Assembly: GCA_052379845.1 (NCBI GenBank)
Contig: JBQTCF010000015.1
Direction: 5' to 3' (one strand)
Source of the DNA: Roseinatronobacter sp052379845
Lineage (GTDB): Bacteria > Pseudomonadota > Alphaproteobacteria > Rhodobacterales > Rhodobacteraceae
Length of the DNA: 64,000 bases
Program-made: the position numbers and the translations under genes
The notes under the pieces: generated by a model
Database searches by the model: none
What the model was told of the DNA's origin: nothing
Seen by the model: the letters and a program-made list of their open reading frames with translations, nothing else
Part shown: positions 54,233-63,358 of the stretch, piece by piece
Numbering within the stretch: position 1 is the stretch's first letter
Layout: each line of letters opens with the position of its first letter

Positions 54233-56323
54233 ATGTCGGCGCGCCCTGAAATTCTGTTCCCGCTTTTTGCGGAACTGGAAACCCTTGACGGAATTGGCCC
54301 CAAAACATCCAGAAATTTCGCGGCGCTGAATGTGCAAACCCCGCGCGATGTGCTGTTTCATCTGCCCCATGCGCTTGTTGACCGGACGCGGCGCGCCACG
54401 ATCCGGGGCATGGACTATCCCGGTATTGCCACAGTTGACGTGACCGTCCTGACCCATCAGCCGCCCTCCGGGCGGGGCCGCCCGCACCGGGTTCATGTCC
54501 GCGATGATGCGCAGGATTTCCAGCTGGTGTTCTTCCATGCGCGGGGCGAGTATTTGCAAAAGCTTCTGCCTGCCGGGCAGCGGCGTTTGGTGTCGGGCAA
54601 GCTGGAATTGTTCGACGGTATTGCGCAAATGGTGCATCCGGATCATGTGCTGCATCCCGATGACGCGCAGAACCTGCCTGCGGCGGAACCTGTCTATGCC
54701 CTGTGTGCCGGTGTCACGCAGAAACTGCTGATCAAGGCAACACAGGCCGCGCTGGCCCGCGCGCCGCAACTGGCCGAATGGATTGATCCTGCCCTTCTTG
54801 CGCGCGAGGGGTGGCCGGACTGGCACAGCGCAATTGTTGCCGCGCACAGTCCCGCCGCGCTGGCCGATGTCCTGCCATCTGCCCCGGCGCGTCTGCGGTT
54901 GGCCTATGACGAATTTTTCGCCCATCAGTTGACGCTGGCACTGGCGCGCGCGCGCCAAAGGCGCAAGGCCGGGCGCGTCAGTGTGGGCGATGGCCGGTTG
55001 CAAAACCGTGTTCTGGCGGGGTTGGAGTATGCGCCCACGGGTGCACAACGCCGCGCCGTTGCTGAAATCGCGGCGGATATGGCCGCGCCTGTGCGCATGA
55101 ACCGCCTGCTGCAGGGCGATGTCGGCGCGGGCAAGACGCTTGTCGCGCTGATGGCGCTTCTGGTCGCGGTCGAGGCTGGCGGGCAGGGCGTCATGATGGC
55201 CCCAACCGAGATACTGGCACGCCAGCATCTGGAAAGCCTGCAGCCGTTGGCGCAAATCGCCGGTGTGCGGCTGGACATTCTGACGGGGCGCGACAAAGCG
55301 TCGGAGCGTGCGCAAAAGCTTGCTGCACTGGCCGAGGGGCGAATTCAAATTCTGGTGGGCACGCATGCGGTCTTTCAAAAAGGCGTAGATTTCGCGGATC
55401 TGCGCCTTGCGGTTGTCGATGAACAGCACCGTTTCGGTGTCGCGCAGCGTGCAGCCCTTGCTGCCAAGGGGGCGGGCGCGGATGTGCTGGTCATGACCGC
55501 AACACCCATCCCGCGCTCGCTGGCGCTGGCGCAATACGGCGACATGGATGTATCGGTGCTGGATGAAAAACCACCGGGGCGCAAGCCGGTCCAGACCGCG
55601 CTTGTGTCAACCGCGCGCATGGATGAAGTGGTGGCCCATCTGCGTCAGGCCATGGCAGAAGGGCGACAGGCCTATTGGGTTTGTCCCTTGGTCGAGGAGT
55701 CGGAGCTGGTGCATCTGACCGCCGCGCAATCACGGTTTGAGCATTTGCGCGCGGCGTTGGGCGACGGGGTTGTGGGGCTGGTGCATGGCCAGTTGCCCCC
55801 CACCGAAAAAGACGCGGCCATGGCCGATTTCGTGGCCGGGCGCACCAAGCTTCTGGTGGCGACCACTGTAATTGAGGTGGGGGTGAATGTGCCCAATGCC
55901 TCGATCATGGTGATTGAACGCGCCGAGAGTTTTGGGCTGGCGCAGCTTCATCAGTTGCGCGGGCGGGTGGGGCGCGGCAGTGCGGCGTCAACATGCCTGC
56001 TGATGTATGAAGCCCCGCTGGGCGACACCGCCGCGCGGCGCCTGAAATTGCTGCGCGACACCGAAGACGGGTTTCGCATTGCCGAAGAAGATATGGCAAT
56101 TCGCGGCGCAGGTGATCTGATCGGCACTGCGCAATCGGGCCTGCCCCGGTTTCGCGTGGCCGATCTGGAACGTCAGGCGGCGTTGATGGCCATTGCGCAA
56201 ACGGATGTGCGCAAATTGCTGAGTGATGACCCCGACTTGCGCAGCCCGCGCGGGCAGGCCGCACGAACGGCCCTTTGGCTGATGGAGCAGGACAAGGCGA
56301 TCAAATACCTTTCTGTGGGATGA
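54233..56323 (+). CDS. recG: ATP-dependent DNA helicase RecG
   Basis: A 696-residue helicase for stalled replication forks and Holliday junctions. The N-terminal wedge domain is about 1-240. The helicase core has Walker A LQGDVGAGKTLVA, TPTEILARQH, the DEAH-type VVDEQHRFG, MTATPIPRSLAL and the C-terminal RVGRGSAASTCLL. It begins one base after the ligA stop. They are co-transcribed DNA repair genes. Confidence 0.96.
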   Translation: MSARPEILFPLFAELETLDGIGPKTSRNFAALNVQTPRDVLFHLPHALVDRTRRATIRGMDYPGIATVDVTVLTHQPPSGRGRPHRVHVRDDAQDFQLVFFHARGEYLQKLLPAGQRRLVSGKLELFDGIAQMVHPDHVLHPDDAQNLPAAEPVYALCAGVTQKLLIKATQAALARAPQLAEWIDPALLAREGWPDWHSAIVAAHSPAALADVLPSAPARLRLAYDEFFAHQLTLALARARQRRKAGRVSVGDGRLQNRVLAGLEYAPTGAQRRAVAEIAADMAAPVRMNRLLQGDVGAGKTLVALMALLVAVEAGGQGVMMAPTEILARQHLESLQPLAQIAGVRLDILTGRDKASERAQKLAALAEGRIQILVGTHAVFQKGVDFADLRLAVVDEQHRFGVAQRAALAAKGAGADVLVMTATPIPRSLALAQYGDMDVSVLDEKPPGRKPVQTALVSTARMDEVVAHLRQAMAEGRQAYWVCPLVEESELVHLTAAQSRFEHLRAALGDGVVGLVHGQLPPTEKDAAMADFVAGRTKLLVATTVIEVGVNVPNASIMVIERAESFGLAQLHQLRGRVGRGSAASTCLLMYEAPLGDTAARRLKLLRDTEDGFRIAEEDMAIRGAGDLIGTAQSGLPRFRVADLERQAALMAIAQTDVRKLLSDDPDLRSPRGQAARTALWLMEQDKAIKYLSVG

Positions 56324-56396
56324 TGTTCTAATTTTGTTCTTGACAGGTTGTGGAACAAATGCGAACAAATCATTAACACAGCAGAGGGAGGGTGTC

Positions 56397-56510
56397 ATGT
56401 TCCGCTTTCAGTTCCAATCTGACCGCCATGGGTTTTGGCAGGATCTGGCCGGGGGTATTGCCTTGGCGGTGCTGGTTCTTGCCACGCTTCATCTGCCGCT
56501 TTTTGCCTGA
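56397..56510 (+). CDS. Small membrane protein, 37 aa
   Basis: Codons give a short basic start (MFRFQFQSDRHGFWQ) and one hydrophobic helix (GGIALAVLVLATLHLPLFA). The strong ribosome site AGAGGGAGG sits six bases before the ATG, and a terminator follows about 70 bases after the stop. Similar short proteins with the FQSDRHGFWQD-like start occur in other Rhodobacteraceae from memory. Function unknown. Confidence 0.65.
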   Translation: MFRFQFQSDRHGFWQDLAGGIALAVLVLATLHLPLFA

Positions 56511-56582
56511 ACTGCCTGCGGGTCAGTCCGCCGCGCGACCAGTGCACCGTCCCGTGCCGATCGCGTTTCCTGACCCTGACTG

Positions 56583-56618
56583 CCGCCGCCATGGTTTGCC
56601 CATGTGCGGCGGTTTTTT
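56583..56618 (+). terminator. Rho-independent terminator upstream of trmFO
   Basis: CCGCCGC and GCGGCGG form a 7-bp stem with an inner CATG/CATG pair and a run of T residues (56613-56618). It ends the transcript with the 37-aa gene. Confidence 0.8.
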
Positions 56619-56689
56619 ATGCGTTGTGCGTTTGCCAAAACGCGATGCGCCCTCTATCTGGGGGGGCAGGGCAATGAAGGGGCTGGGCA

Positions 56690-58039
56690 ATGACGCAATT
56701 GAATATCATCGGCGGTGGAATGGCCGGATCAGAGGCCGCATGGCAGGCCGCCCAACTGGGCGTGCAGGTGGTTATTCATGAAATGCGCCCGCAAACCGGC
56801 ACATTCGCGCATCAGACCGACTATCTTGCGGAAATGGTGTGTTCCAATTCGTTCCGGTCGGATGATGATGAACAAAACGCCGTAGGGTTGCTGCACTGGG
56901 AAATGCGCGCGGCAGGCGGGGTTATCATGGACATGGCCGACCGCCACGCCCTGCCAGCGGGCGGCGCATTGGCGGTGGACCGCGATGCATTCGCGCGCGC
57001 GGTCACCGAAAAGCTGCTGGCCCATCCCAATATCACGCTGGCACGGGGCGAAGTGTCGGGGCTGCCGGAACAGGGACAGTGGATTATTGCCACTGGCCCG
57101 CTGACATCGGGCGCGCTGGCCGAAGCCATCGCGCAGGAAACCGGCGCGCGCGCGCTTGCGTTTTTCGATGCGATTGCGCCGATTGTCTATTTCGACACAG
57201 TTGATTTGTCCAAGGCGTGGTTTCAGTCGCGCTATGACAAAGGCGACACCGAGGAGGAGCGCACAGCCTATCTGAATTGCCCCATGGACCGCGACCAGTA
57301 TGAAGCGTTCATCGATGCGCTGCTGGCTGCGGACAAGACCGAATTCCATGAAGGCGAGACTGCGCAGTATTTTGACGGCTGCCTGCCCATTGAGGTAATG
57401 GCAGAACGCGGCCGCGAAACCTTGCGCCATGGCCCTATGAAACCCGTGGGCCTGACAAACCCGCATGCGCCCGACAAGAAACCCTATGCGGTTGTGCAAC
57501 TGCGCCGCGATAATGCATTGGGCACACTTTACAATATCGTGGGGTTCCAGACCAAGATGAAATATGGCGCGCAAACAACTGTTTTCAAAATGATCCCCGG
57601 CCTTGAGGACGCATCCTTTGCGCGGCTTGGCGGAATTCATCGCAACACATTTCTGAATTCGCCCAGTTTGCTGGATGACCAGTTGCGGTTGCGCTCGCGC
57701 CCGAATATCCGTTTTGCAGGCCAGATAACGGGCGTGGAAGGGTATGTTGAATCCGCCGCAATGGGCTTGTTGGCGGGGCGTTTGGCGGCGGCGGAATTGC
57801 TGGGCCGCAGCCTTGATGCCCCCCCGCGCGACACCGCGATGGGGGCCTTGGTGCATCACATCACGGGTGGGGCCGAAGCGAAGACTTTTCAGCCGATGAA
57901 TGTGAATTTCGGCCTGTTCCCCCCGATTGACGCCAAGGGCGGGCGGCGCGGGCGGCGCGACCGGTACAAGGCCTATACAGACCGCGCGAAACTGGCATTT
58001 TCCGCGTGGCTGGCAGACCAGAAGCGCGATGCAGCCTGA
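56690..58039 (+). CDS. trmFO: Folate-dependent tRNA U54 methyltransferase TrmFO
   Basis: A 449-residue FAD/folate enzyme that methylates U54 of tRNA. LNIIGGGMAGSEAAWQAAQLG is the dinucleotide-binding start. The family sites FAHQTDYLAEMVCSNSFRSDD and a catalytic Cys, DGCLPIEVMAERGRET and LTNPHAPDKKPYAVVQLRRD are seen. gluQRS overlaps its end by 11 bases. Confidence 0.95.
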   Translation: MTQLNIIGGGMAGSEAAWQAAQLGVQVVIHEMRPQTGTFAHQTDYLAEMVCSNSFRSDDDEQNAVGLLHWEMRAAGGVIMDMADRHALPAGGALAVDRDAFARAVTEKLLAHPNITLARGEVSGLPEQGQWIIATGPLTSGALAEAIAQETGARALAFFDAIAPIVYFDTVDLSKAWFQSRYDKGDTEEERTAYLNCPMDRDQYEAFIDALLAADKTEFHEGETAQYFDGCLPIEVMAERGRETLRHGPMKPVGLTNPHAPDKKPYAVVQLRRDNALGTLYNIVGFQTKMKYGAQTTVFKMIPGLEDASFARLGGIHRNTFLNSPSLLDDQLRLRSRPNIRFAGQITGVEGYVESAAMGLLAGRLAAAELLGRSLDAPPRDTAMGALVHHITGGAEAKTFQPMNVNFGLFPPIDAKGGRRGRRDRYKAYTDRAKLAFSAWLADQKRDAA

Positions 58040-58877
58040 CGGCCACATCACGCGCTTTGCCCCGTCGCCCACGGGTCCGTTGCATCTGGGGCATGCCTAT
58101 TCGGCGCTGATTGCCGCGTCGCGTGGCCGGTCCGGGCAGTTTTTGCTGCGGATTGAAGATATTGACCAGACCCGATGCACCCCCGCATTCGAGGCGCAAA
58201 TCTACGATGACCTGCGCTGGCTGGGGTTGGATTGGCCGAAGCCTGTCATGCGCCAGTCAGACCGGATGCCCGCCTATCATGCGGCCTTGCGCAAACTGGA
58301 CGGGTTGGGGGTGCTGTACCCGTGCCGCTGCACCCGTGGCGATATTCGCGCTGCCCTTTCTGCCCCTCAAGAAGGGGCCGCCGTCATTGGCCCTGATGGC
58401 GTTGTGTATCCCGGCACCTGTCGCGGGCGTGCAATGGCGGATGCGGGCGCGGCGGATGCGCTGCGGCTGGACATGCGCCGCGCGCTTTCGCTGGTTGGGT
58501 CTGTCGGGTTTATGGAAAACGGTCCGTTACATGGTGGCCATCACCGGCTTGATGGGGACCTTATGATTGCCAATATCGGCGACGTGGTGCTGTCGCGCCG
58601 TGATATGGGCACCAGCTACCACTTGTCGGTTGTGGTCGATGACGCTGCCCAAGGCATTACCGAAGTCACCCGTGGCGCAGATCTTTTTGACGCGACCGCC
58701 ATTCACGCGCTACTTCAGGCATTGCTTGAACTTCCGCGCCCAAGCTATTGGCACCATGATCTTATTCGTGACAACAGCGGCAAGCGTCTGGCCAAACGTG
58801 ACGATGCGCGCGCGCTGTCCACCTACCGTGCCGCAGGGGCCAGCCCCGCCGATATTCGCGCGATGGTTAATCTGTAA
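58029..58877 (+). CDS. gluQRS: tRNA glutamyl-Q(34) synthetase
   Basis: A 282-residue truncated glutamyl-tRNA synthetase that puts glutamate on queuosine of tRNA-Asp. The HIGH-like motif is PSPTGPLHLGHAYSA (12-26) and the KMSKS-like loop is GKRLAKRDDARAL. The zinc motif LYPCRCTRGDIRAAL is present and the anticodon-binding domain of GltX is absent, as expected. Start ATG at 58029 overlaps trmFO by 11 bases. It converges on hisI, and the two stop regions overlap by 11 bases. Confidence 0.93.
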   Translation: MQPDGHITRFAPSPTGPLHLGHAYSALIAASRGRSGQFLLRIEDIDQTRCTPAFEAQIYDDLRWLGLDWPKPVMRQSDRMPAYHAALRKLDGLGVLYPCRCTRGDIRAALSAPQEGAAVIGPDGVVYPGTCRGRAMADAGAADALRLDMRRALSLVGSVGFMENGPLHGGHHRLDGDLMIANIGDVVLSRRDMGTSYHLSVVVDDAAQGITEVTRGADLFDATAIHALLQALLELPRPSYWHHDLIRDNSGKRLAKRDDARALSTYRAAGASPADIRAMVNL

Positions 58878-59229
58878 GCGGCTTCATCAATTCGGTTTCC
58901 GAACCATCGCGCACAGCGGTATAGAAACAGCTTTTGCGGTTGGTGTGGCAGGCCGGTCCTGTTTGTTCGACCATCACCAACAGGCAATCGCGGTCGCAAT
59001 CCAGCCGGAAATCCACCAGTTTTTGCACATGCCCTGATGTTTCGCCCTTGATCCAAAAAGATTGCCGCGAACGTGACCAATAGGTAACGCGCCGGGTTTC
59101 CAGCGTTTTTGCGACAGCTTCCGCATTCATCCATGCCATCATCAACACTTGCCCGGTGTCATGATCCTGCGCGATCACGGGGATAAGTCCCTTTTCATCA
59201 TAGCAGAGGGTTTGCGGATCGAATATCAT
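58867..59229 (-). CDS. hisI: Phosphoribosyl-AMP cyclohydrolase
   Basis: A 120-residue enzyme of histidine synthesis. AQDHDTGQVLMMAWMNAEAVA, RSRQSFWIKGETSG and the zinc ligands DCDRDCLLVMVEQTGPACHTN are intact. It overlaps gluQRS tail-to-tail by 11 bases. No other his gene is adjacent. Confidence 0.95.
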   Translation of the reverse strand: MIFDPQTLCYDEKGLIPVIAQDHDTGQVLMMAWMNAEAVAKTLETRRVTYWSRSRQSFWIKGETSGHVQKLVDFRLDCDRDCLLVMVEQTGPACHTNRKSCFYTAVRDGSETELMKPLTD

Positions 59230-59291
59230 GAGCTATGTCCTGTGTTGGGCGGTCAAGGCATAGCCTGACACAACACAAAGGAAAACCCGTC

Positions 59292-59750
59292 TTGAGCGAC
59301 AATGCCGACCTGATAAAACTGTATTCCGGCCGTATTCTGGCGCTGGCCACTGATATTGCGCATCATGCGCGACTGGACAGCCCCCAAGCCAGCGTGAAGC
59401 GCCGCTCGCCGCTATGCGGGTCAACAGTGACGGTGGATCTGGATCTTGACGGCGGGCGCGTCAGCCGTTTCGGGCAGGATGTGAAAGCCTGCGCGCTGGG
59501 ACAGGCGGCTGCGGCCATTCTGGGACAGGTGGTTCTGGGGCGCAGTGCGCCGGAACTTCTGCGCGCGCGCGATCAGTTGCGCGCCATGCTGCAACAGGAC
59601 GGGCCAGTGCCCGACGCCCCATTCGAGGGGTTTGAAGTGCTGTTGCCCGCGCGCGACTACCGCAATCGCCATGCGTCTATTCTGCTGGCGATCGAGGCGG
59701 CTGCCGAAGCGGCGCAAAGCCTTGACGCAGGGGCGCAGAACGCCCCTTGA
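59292..59750 (+). CDS. Iron-sulfur cluster assembly scaffold protein (IscU/NifU-like)
   Basis: A protein of about 152 residues. LIKLYSGRILALATDI, SVKRRSPLCGSTVTVDL and RFGQDVKACALGQAAAAIL are the conserved blocks. Two Cys are seen at the IscU ligand positions; the third expected ligand is not obvious. The start is TTG at 59292 (read as MSDNADLIKLYSG), preceded by AAAGGAAAA. Fe-S scaffold function is assigned by family only. Confidence 0.8.
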   Translation: MSDNADLIKLYSGRILALATDIAHHARLDSPQASVKRRSPLCGSTVTVDLDLDGGRVSRFGQDVKACALGQAAAAILGQVVLGRSAPELLRARDQLRAMLQQDGPVPDAPFEGFEVLLPARDYRNRHASILLAIEAAAEAAQSLDAGAQNAP

Positions 59751-59805
59751 CCTTGGGGCTGGCACAGCGCACAGGATTGGGGTTTTCGATCAGAAAGGCC
59801 CCCTG

Positions 59806-60303
59806 ATGACTGACCTGACCTTGCGCGATGCCACCCCCCAGGATGCCGCCAGTATCTGCGCAATCTGGAACCCGATTATTCGCGATACAGTCATCACCTT
59901 CAACCCCGTGGAACGCAGCCCCGCTGAGATTGCAGCGATGATTCGTGACCGTCAGGGGGCAGGGCATGCGTTCTTGCTGGCGCAGTCGGGGGGGCAGGTT
60001 CTGGGATTTGCCAGTTATGCGCAGTTTCGCGGTGGTCTGGGCTATGCGCGCTGCATGGAGCACACGATCAACCTGCAGGATGCAGCGCGCGGCAAGGGGG
60101 CAGGGCGCGCGTTGCTGCTGGCGCTGGAAGATCATGCACGCCGTGCGGGCAACCATGTCATGGTGGGCGCTGTCACCGCGTCCAATACCGCAAGTGTCGC
60201 GTTTCATGCGGCACTGGGCTATGCCACGGTTGGCACCATGCCCCAGGTTGGCTGGAAATTCGGGCAGTTTCATGATTTGGTGCTGATGCAAAAAATTCTG
60301 TGA
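59806..60303 (+). CDS. GNAT-family acetyltransferase (phosphinothricin-type)
   Basis: A 165-residue GNAT domain resembling phosphinothricin/methionine sulfoximine acetyltransferases: DAASICAIWNPIIRDTVITF, TINLQDAARGKGAGRALLLALEDHAR (acetyl-CoA loop) and TASNTASVAFHAALGYATVGTMPQVGWKFG. Start ATG at 59806 with AGAAAGG upstream. The natural substrate is unknown. Confidence 0.85.
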   Translation: MTDLTLRDATPQDAASICAIWNPIIRDTVITFNPVERSPAEIAAMIRDRQGAGHAFLLAQSGGQVLGFASYAQFRGGLGYARCMEHTINLQDAARGKGAGRALLLALEDHARRAGNHVMVGAVTASNTASVAFHAALGYATVGTMPQVGWKFGQFHDLVLMQKIL

Positions 60304-60356
60304 CTTGCGGCGTTTCGCCTGCTGCAATTCCCCCGATCCCCTGATAGCTTTTTAAC

Positions 60357-61040
60357 ATGTCGATCTGGATACGCATCGCCGAGGCGCTGAAAGCGCTGCG
60401 TCAGGGTGAAAGCCTTAGCGCGGTGTTTGATCGTTTGCGCAGTGCCCCTGAACGCAGTGTTGCCTTTACTATTGCGGTCATCGCGTTGGGGGCGAAGCTG
60501 GCCAAGGCTGACGGTCAGGTGACTCGCGGCGAAGTGGCAGCCTTCCGGCGGGTGTTTATCATTGCCCCCGAAGAAGAAGCCAACGCCGCGCGCGTGTTCA
60601 ATCTGGCGCGGCAGGATGTGGCGGGGTTTGACCTGTACGCACGCAAGATTGCAGCCATGTTCCCGCCGCGCGATCCGGTGTTGATGGACATTATGGAAGG
60701 GTTGTTCGAAGTGGCCATGTCTGATGGCAGTTTCCACCCTGCCGAAGAACAGTTCCTGTCACAAGTCGCGCAGATATTCGGCCTGTCGGGGCGGTGCTTT
60801 CGGTGCCTGCGCGCGCGGTTTGTGGGCGATGTCGACCCTGACCCCTATGATGTGCTTGAAGTGACCCAGGATGCGCCGCTGGAACATATCCAGCGTGTTT
60901 ACCGTCAGGCGGTGCGCGATACCCACCCTGACCGTATGGCCGCGCGCGGTGTTCCCCCCGAGGCTGTGAAGCTGGCTGAACACCGGCTGCGCGACCTGAA
61001 CCGCGCATGGGAAGAAATCCAGTCCAGCCGCGCGGCCTAG
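60357..61040 (+). CDS. TerB-like plus J-domain protein (DjlA-like)
   Basis: A 227-residue protein. Residues about 35-145 form a TerB/DjlA-type helical domain (VAFTIAVIALGAKLAKADGQV, EGLFEVAMSDGSFHPAEEQF). Residues about 160-225 are a J domain with the HPD motif in VRDTHPDRMAARG. It would stimulate DnaK. No membrane helix at the N-terminus, unlike E. coli DjlA, so it may be soluble. A shared transcript with the upstream GNAT is possible. Confidence 0.85.
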   Translation: MSIWIRIAEALKALRQGESLSAVFDRLRSAPERSVAFTIAVIALGAKLAKADGQVTRGEVAAFRRVFIIAPEEEANAARVFNLARQDVAGFDLYARKIAAMFPPRDPVLMDIMEGLFEVAMSDGSFHPAEEQFLSQVAQIFGLSGRCFRCLRARFVGDVDPDPYDVLEVTQDAPLEHIQRVYRQAVRDTHPDRMAARGVPPEAVKLAEHRLRDLNRAWEEIQSSRAA

Positions 61041-61093
61041 AGTCACGCCACCAGCACCTGATCCGAGCAGGGGGGGATATCGGGTCAGGGGAG

Positions 61094-61316
61094 TTTTGGC
61101 CTGAAGCAGTCGCCCAAGGCGCGGAGCAAAGGCCGCAGGCCGCCGCGCCATCGGCGGGCCGCCCCGCGGCCTGCCGATGACCCAAGGTTACCTCAAGCCT
61201 TTGAAGTCAGGAATATTCCGCCTGGATAAAGTGCATTCCTAAAACGTCGGATCGGCAGACCCCGGCCCGCCGATGGCGCGGGCTTTGTCCAAGGGCGAAG
61301 GGCAGCTTAAGGCCAC
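61094..61316 (+). repeat. Dispersed ~210-bp repeat, copy 3
   Basis: The longest copy, matching 33834-34038 and the inverted 18235-18456. It starts TTTTGGCCTGAAGCAGTCGC (also in copy 1) and ends GGGCTTTGTCCAAGGGCGAA. The inverted pair ATCGGCGGGCCG/CGGCCTGCCGAT is 100% in this copy save one base. It fills most of the 378-base gap between the J-domain gene and the next small gene; nothing else is seen there. Confidence 0.9.
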
Positions 61317-61418
61317 ACTCCACCCGCCTTGCGCGCGTGCCGTGCATTTGCGCGTGAAAGCGGCGCGCGCGTATCATCAACGCTGGCTGCAATGCAGCGG
61401 ATGGGCTATTGTTCCACA

Positions 61419-61796
61419 ATGCGCCCAAACTTGATCATAGCGGTTTGCCTATGTCTGGCCTTTGCCCTGCCAGCTGTGGCCGATAACCCTGACACGCCGC
61501 CAGACACCGCACAGCCAGACAGTTTTTCCAGCCTGCTGGACCGGATGCTGCGCGGATTTATGGACAATATCGATCCACATTTGCGCCAGATGGACCGCGA
61601 TATGCAGGCATTGGAACCGGATTTGCGCCGACTGTTGGGCCAGTTGCGCGACATGGTGGATTATCACGCGCCCGAAATCCTGCCAAATGGGGATATTTTG
61701 ATCCGGCGCAGACAGGCCGCGCCGGATGGGGATGGCAATAATCAGCCAGCATCCCCGGACCCTGACGCGGACGCCCCCCCGGCCCTGGAGCTGTAA
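61419..61796 (+). CDS. Small secreted hypothetical protein
   Basis: A 125-residue protein with an N-terminal signal peptide (LIIAVCLCLAFALPAVA). The mature part is acidic and helical: FSSLLDRMLRGFMDNIDPH and LRQMDRDMQALEPDLRRLLGQLRDMVDYHAPEI read in short parts, with a Pro/Asp-rich tail. It overlaps the 3' end of the Ppx/GppA gene by 55 bases on the opposite strand. I take the ATG at 61419; an earlier start would lie in the repeat. Function unknown. Confidence 0.65.
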   Translation: MRPNLIIAVCLCLAFALPAVADNPDTPPDTAQPDSFSSLLDRMLRGFMDNIDPHLRQMDRDMQALEPDLRRLLGQLRDMVDYHAPEILPNGDILIRRRQAAPDGDGNNQPASPDPDADAPPALEL

Positions 61797-63358
61797 TTGC
61801 GCCGCACCCGCACTTTGGCTTCTGCGTCCAGTTGCTGTGCGAATGACTGGAAGCGTTGCTGTGCGACTTCGGTGAACAGGGCCTGCATGTCGCGTTCCAG
61901 CACCAGTTCCAGCACATGTTTTTTCGGGAAATAGCGCAATTCACCCGCGTTTTCCGGCCCGTCCATTGAAAACATTGACCCAAAACGCAGCGCGCGCCCC
62001 AGCATCTTGGCCTCTGCAAGGTCCTTGGCGGGCAGCAGGCCCGCAATTTCCTTGATGCGCGGGCGCATGCCGTTGGTTTTGTAGCGATACATCAACGCAA
62101 TGCCCAGATATACGCGCCCTGTATGGTCCAGCCCGCCCAGATTGGCGCGTGTCGATGTGTCAAAACACGCATCGGCGCGGTAATCAGGATGCGCGCGCCA
62201 ATTCACATCATGCAGCAAACAGGCCGCGCGGATCAGGCGCAGGCGGTCATCATTGCGGTTGCGATACAGTGGCAGCAGGAAATTATACAGTTTCTTGCCA
62301 AAACCCGGCAGGCGCGCGCTGGAATGTTCCATGAAATGGCACGCTTCGATCAGCGGGTCGCGCGCGCGTAGGTCTTGTGGCATTTGTTCATACAAAATGC
62401 CTTCGCGTATGCCATAGCTGGAAATGCAGATCACTTGCGGGCTGAACACATGCACCAGCTGGCGCAGCACCTGTGCAGCCAGCGGCACAAGGGACATGCG
62501 CTCGGTGGAAATGCCGGTGCGGGCGCGCAGGTCGGCCATGTCCTGTTCTGCAATCCAGTCGATGGTTTTGCGCACGGATTTGGGTGTCATGGTGTATTCG
62601 TGCAGCACCTTCAGCGGGTAGCCGCGCCGTTCCATGTCCAGCCGCGCGATGGCCCGCCAAGACCCCCCCACCAGATACAGCGCATCATGGTGGTTTCCCA
62701 CCTGATCGCGCAAGGATTTCAGGACTGTGCCGATATGCTGGCGCAAGCCCTTCTTGCCGCCTGCCACCTGTTGCAGCCGGAACGGGCCCAGCGGGGATGT
62801 TACGGTCTGGTGCACCTGCCGGTCGCCAATGACGGCCAGTTCCATGGATGACCCGCCAATGTCGCACACCAGCCCCTTCGCTTCGGGCCAGCCTGTCAGC
62901 ACGCCTTGCGCTGACAGGCGCGCTTCTTCCGCGCCATCAATAACGCGCATGCGCACCCCGGTTTCCTGTTCGATCAGCGCCTGAAATTCGGGGCCGTCAT
63001 CGGCTTCGCGCATGGCGGCGGTGGCAACCATGGTCAGGTTTGTCATGGCCATGCCGCGCGTCAGCAGGGCAAAGCGCTTGATGGTGGCAAGGGCGCGGTC
63101 GCGCCCCTGTGGGTTCAGCCGGCCCGTGGTGACCAGCCCCTTGCCCAAACCGCACAGCACCTTTTCATTGAAGAAATACGCAGGCGAACGGGCGGCGCCA
63201 TCAAACACCACCAACCGGACAGAGTTTGACCCCACATCGATAACACCCACTTGTGACAGCGCGCGGGCAGAGGGGTCGGTGAAAACAGGGTTATCGAAAA
63301 ATCCCGCTTTGGCGGGGGGGGCGTCGTCCGTTTCCGGGACGCGCGAATTGCCATCCAT
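61742..63358 (-). CDS. Ppx/GppA-family exopolyphosphatase/guanosine pentaphosphatase
   Basis: A 538-residue protein of the Ppx/GppA family. Phosphate-binding and catalytic motifs are GVIDVGSNSVRLVVFD (about 38-53), the Glu in SAQGVLTGWPEAKGLVCDIGGSSMELAVI, read in two parts, and LYLVGGSWRAIARLD. The C-terminal half (from about 320) is HD-like helical, as in long family members. It hydrolyses polyphosphate or pppGpp; which cannot be told. Start ATG at 63358; a longer upstream frame reaches into the serS promoter region. Confidence 0.88.
   Translation of the reverse strand: MDGNSRVPETDDAPPAKAGFFDNPVFTDPSARALSQVGVIDVGSNSVRLVVFDGAARSPAYFFNEKVLCGLGKGLVTTGRLNPQGRDRALATIKRFALLTRGMAMTNLTMVATAAMREADDGPEFQALIEQETGVRMRVIDGAEEARLSAQGVLTGWPEAKGLVCDIGGSSMELAVIGDRQVHQTVTSPLGPFRLQQVAGGKKGLRQHIGTVLKSLRDQVGNHHDALYLVGGSWRAIARLDMERRGYPLKVLHEYTMTPKSVRKTIDWIAEQDMADLRARTGISTERMSLVPLAAQVLRQLVHVFSPQVICISSYGIREGILYEQMPQDLRARDPLIEACHFMEHSSARLPGFGKKLYNFLLPLYRNRNDDRLRLIRAACLLHDVNWRAHPDYRADACFDTSTRANLGGLDHTGRVYLGIALMYRYKTNGMRPRIKEIAGLLPAKDLAEAKMLGRALRFGSMFSMDGPENAGELRYFPKKHVLELVLERDMQALFTEVAQQRFQSFAQQLDAEAKVRVRRNYSSRAGGASASGSGDAG

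Noticed and set aside
54026..55534. A 502-codon open frame on the minus strand
   Set aside because: Antisense to ligA/recG, with Arg/Gln-rich nonsense composition.
56392..56781. A 129-codon frame across the 37-aa gene and the terminator
   Set aside because: It runs through a clear terminator and into trmFO in another frame. The 37-aa frame has the ribosome site and sensible composition.
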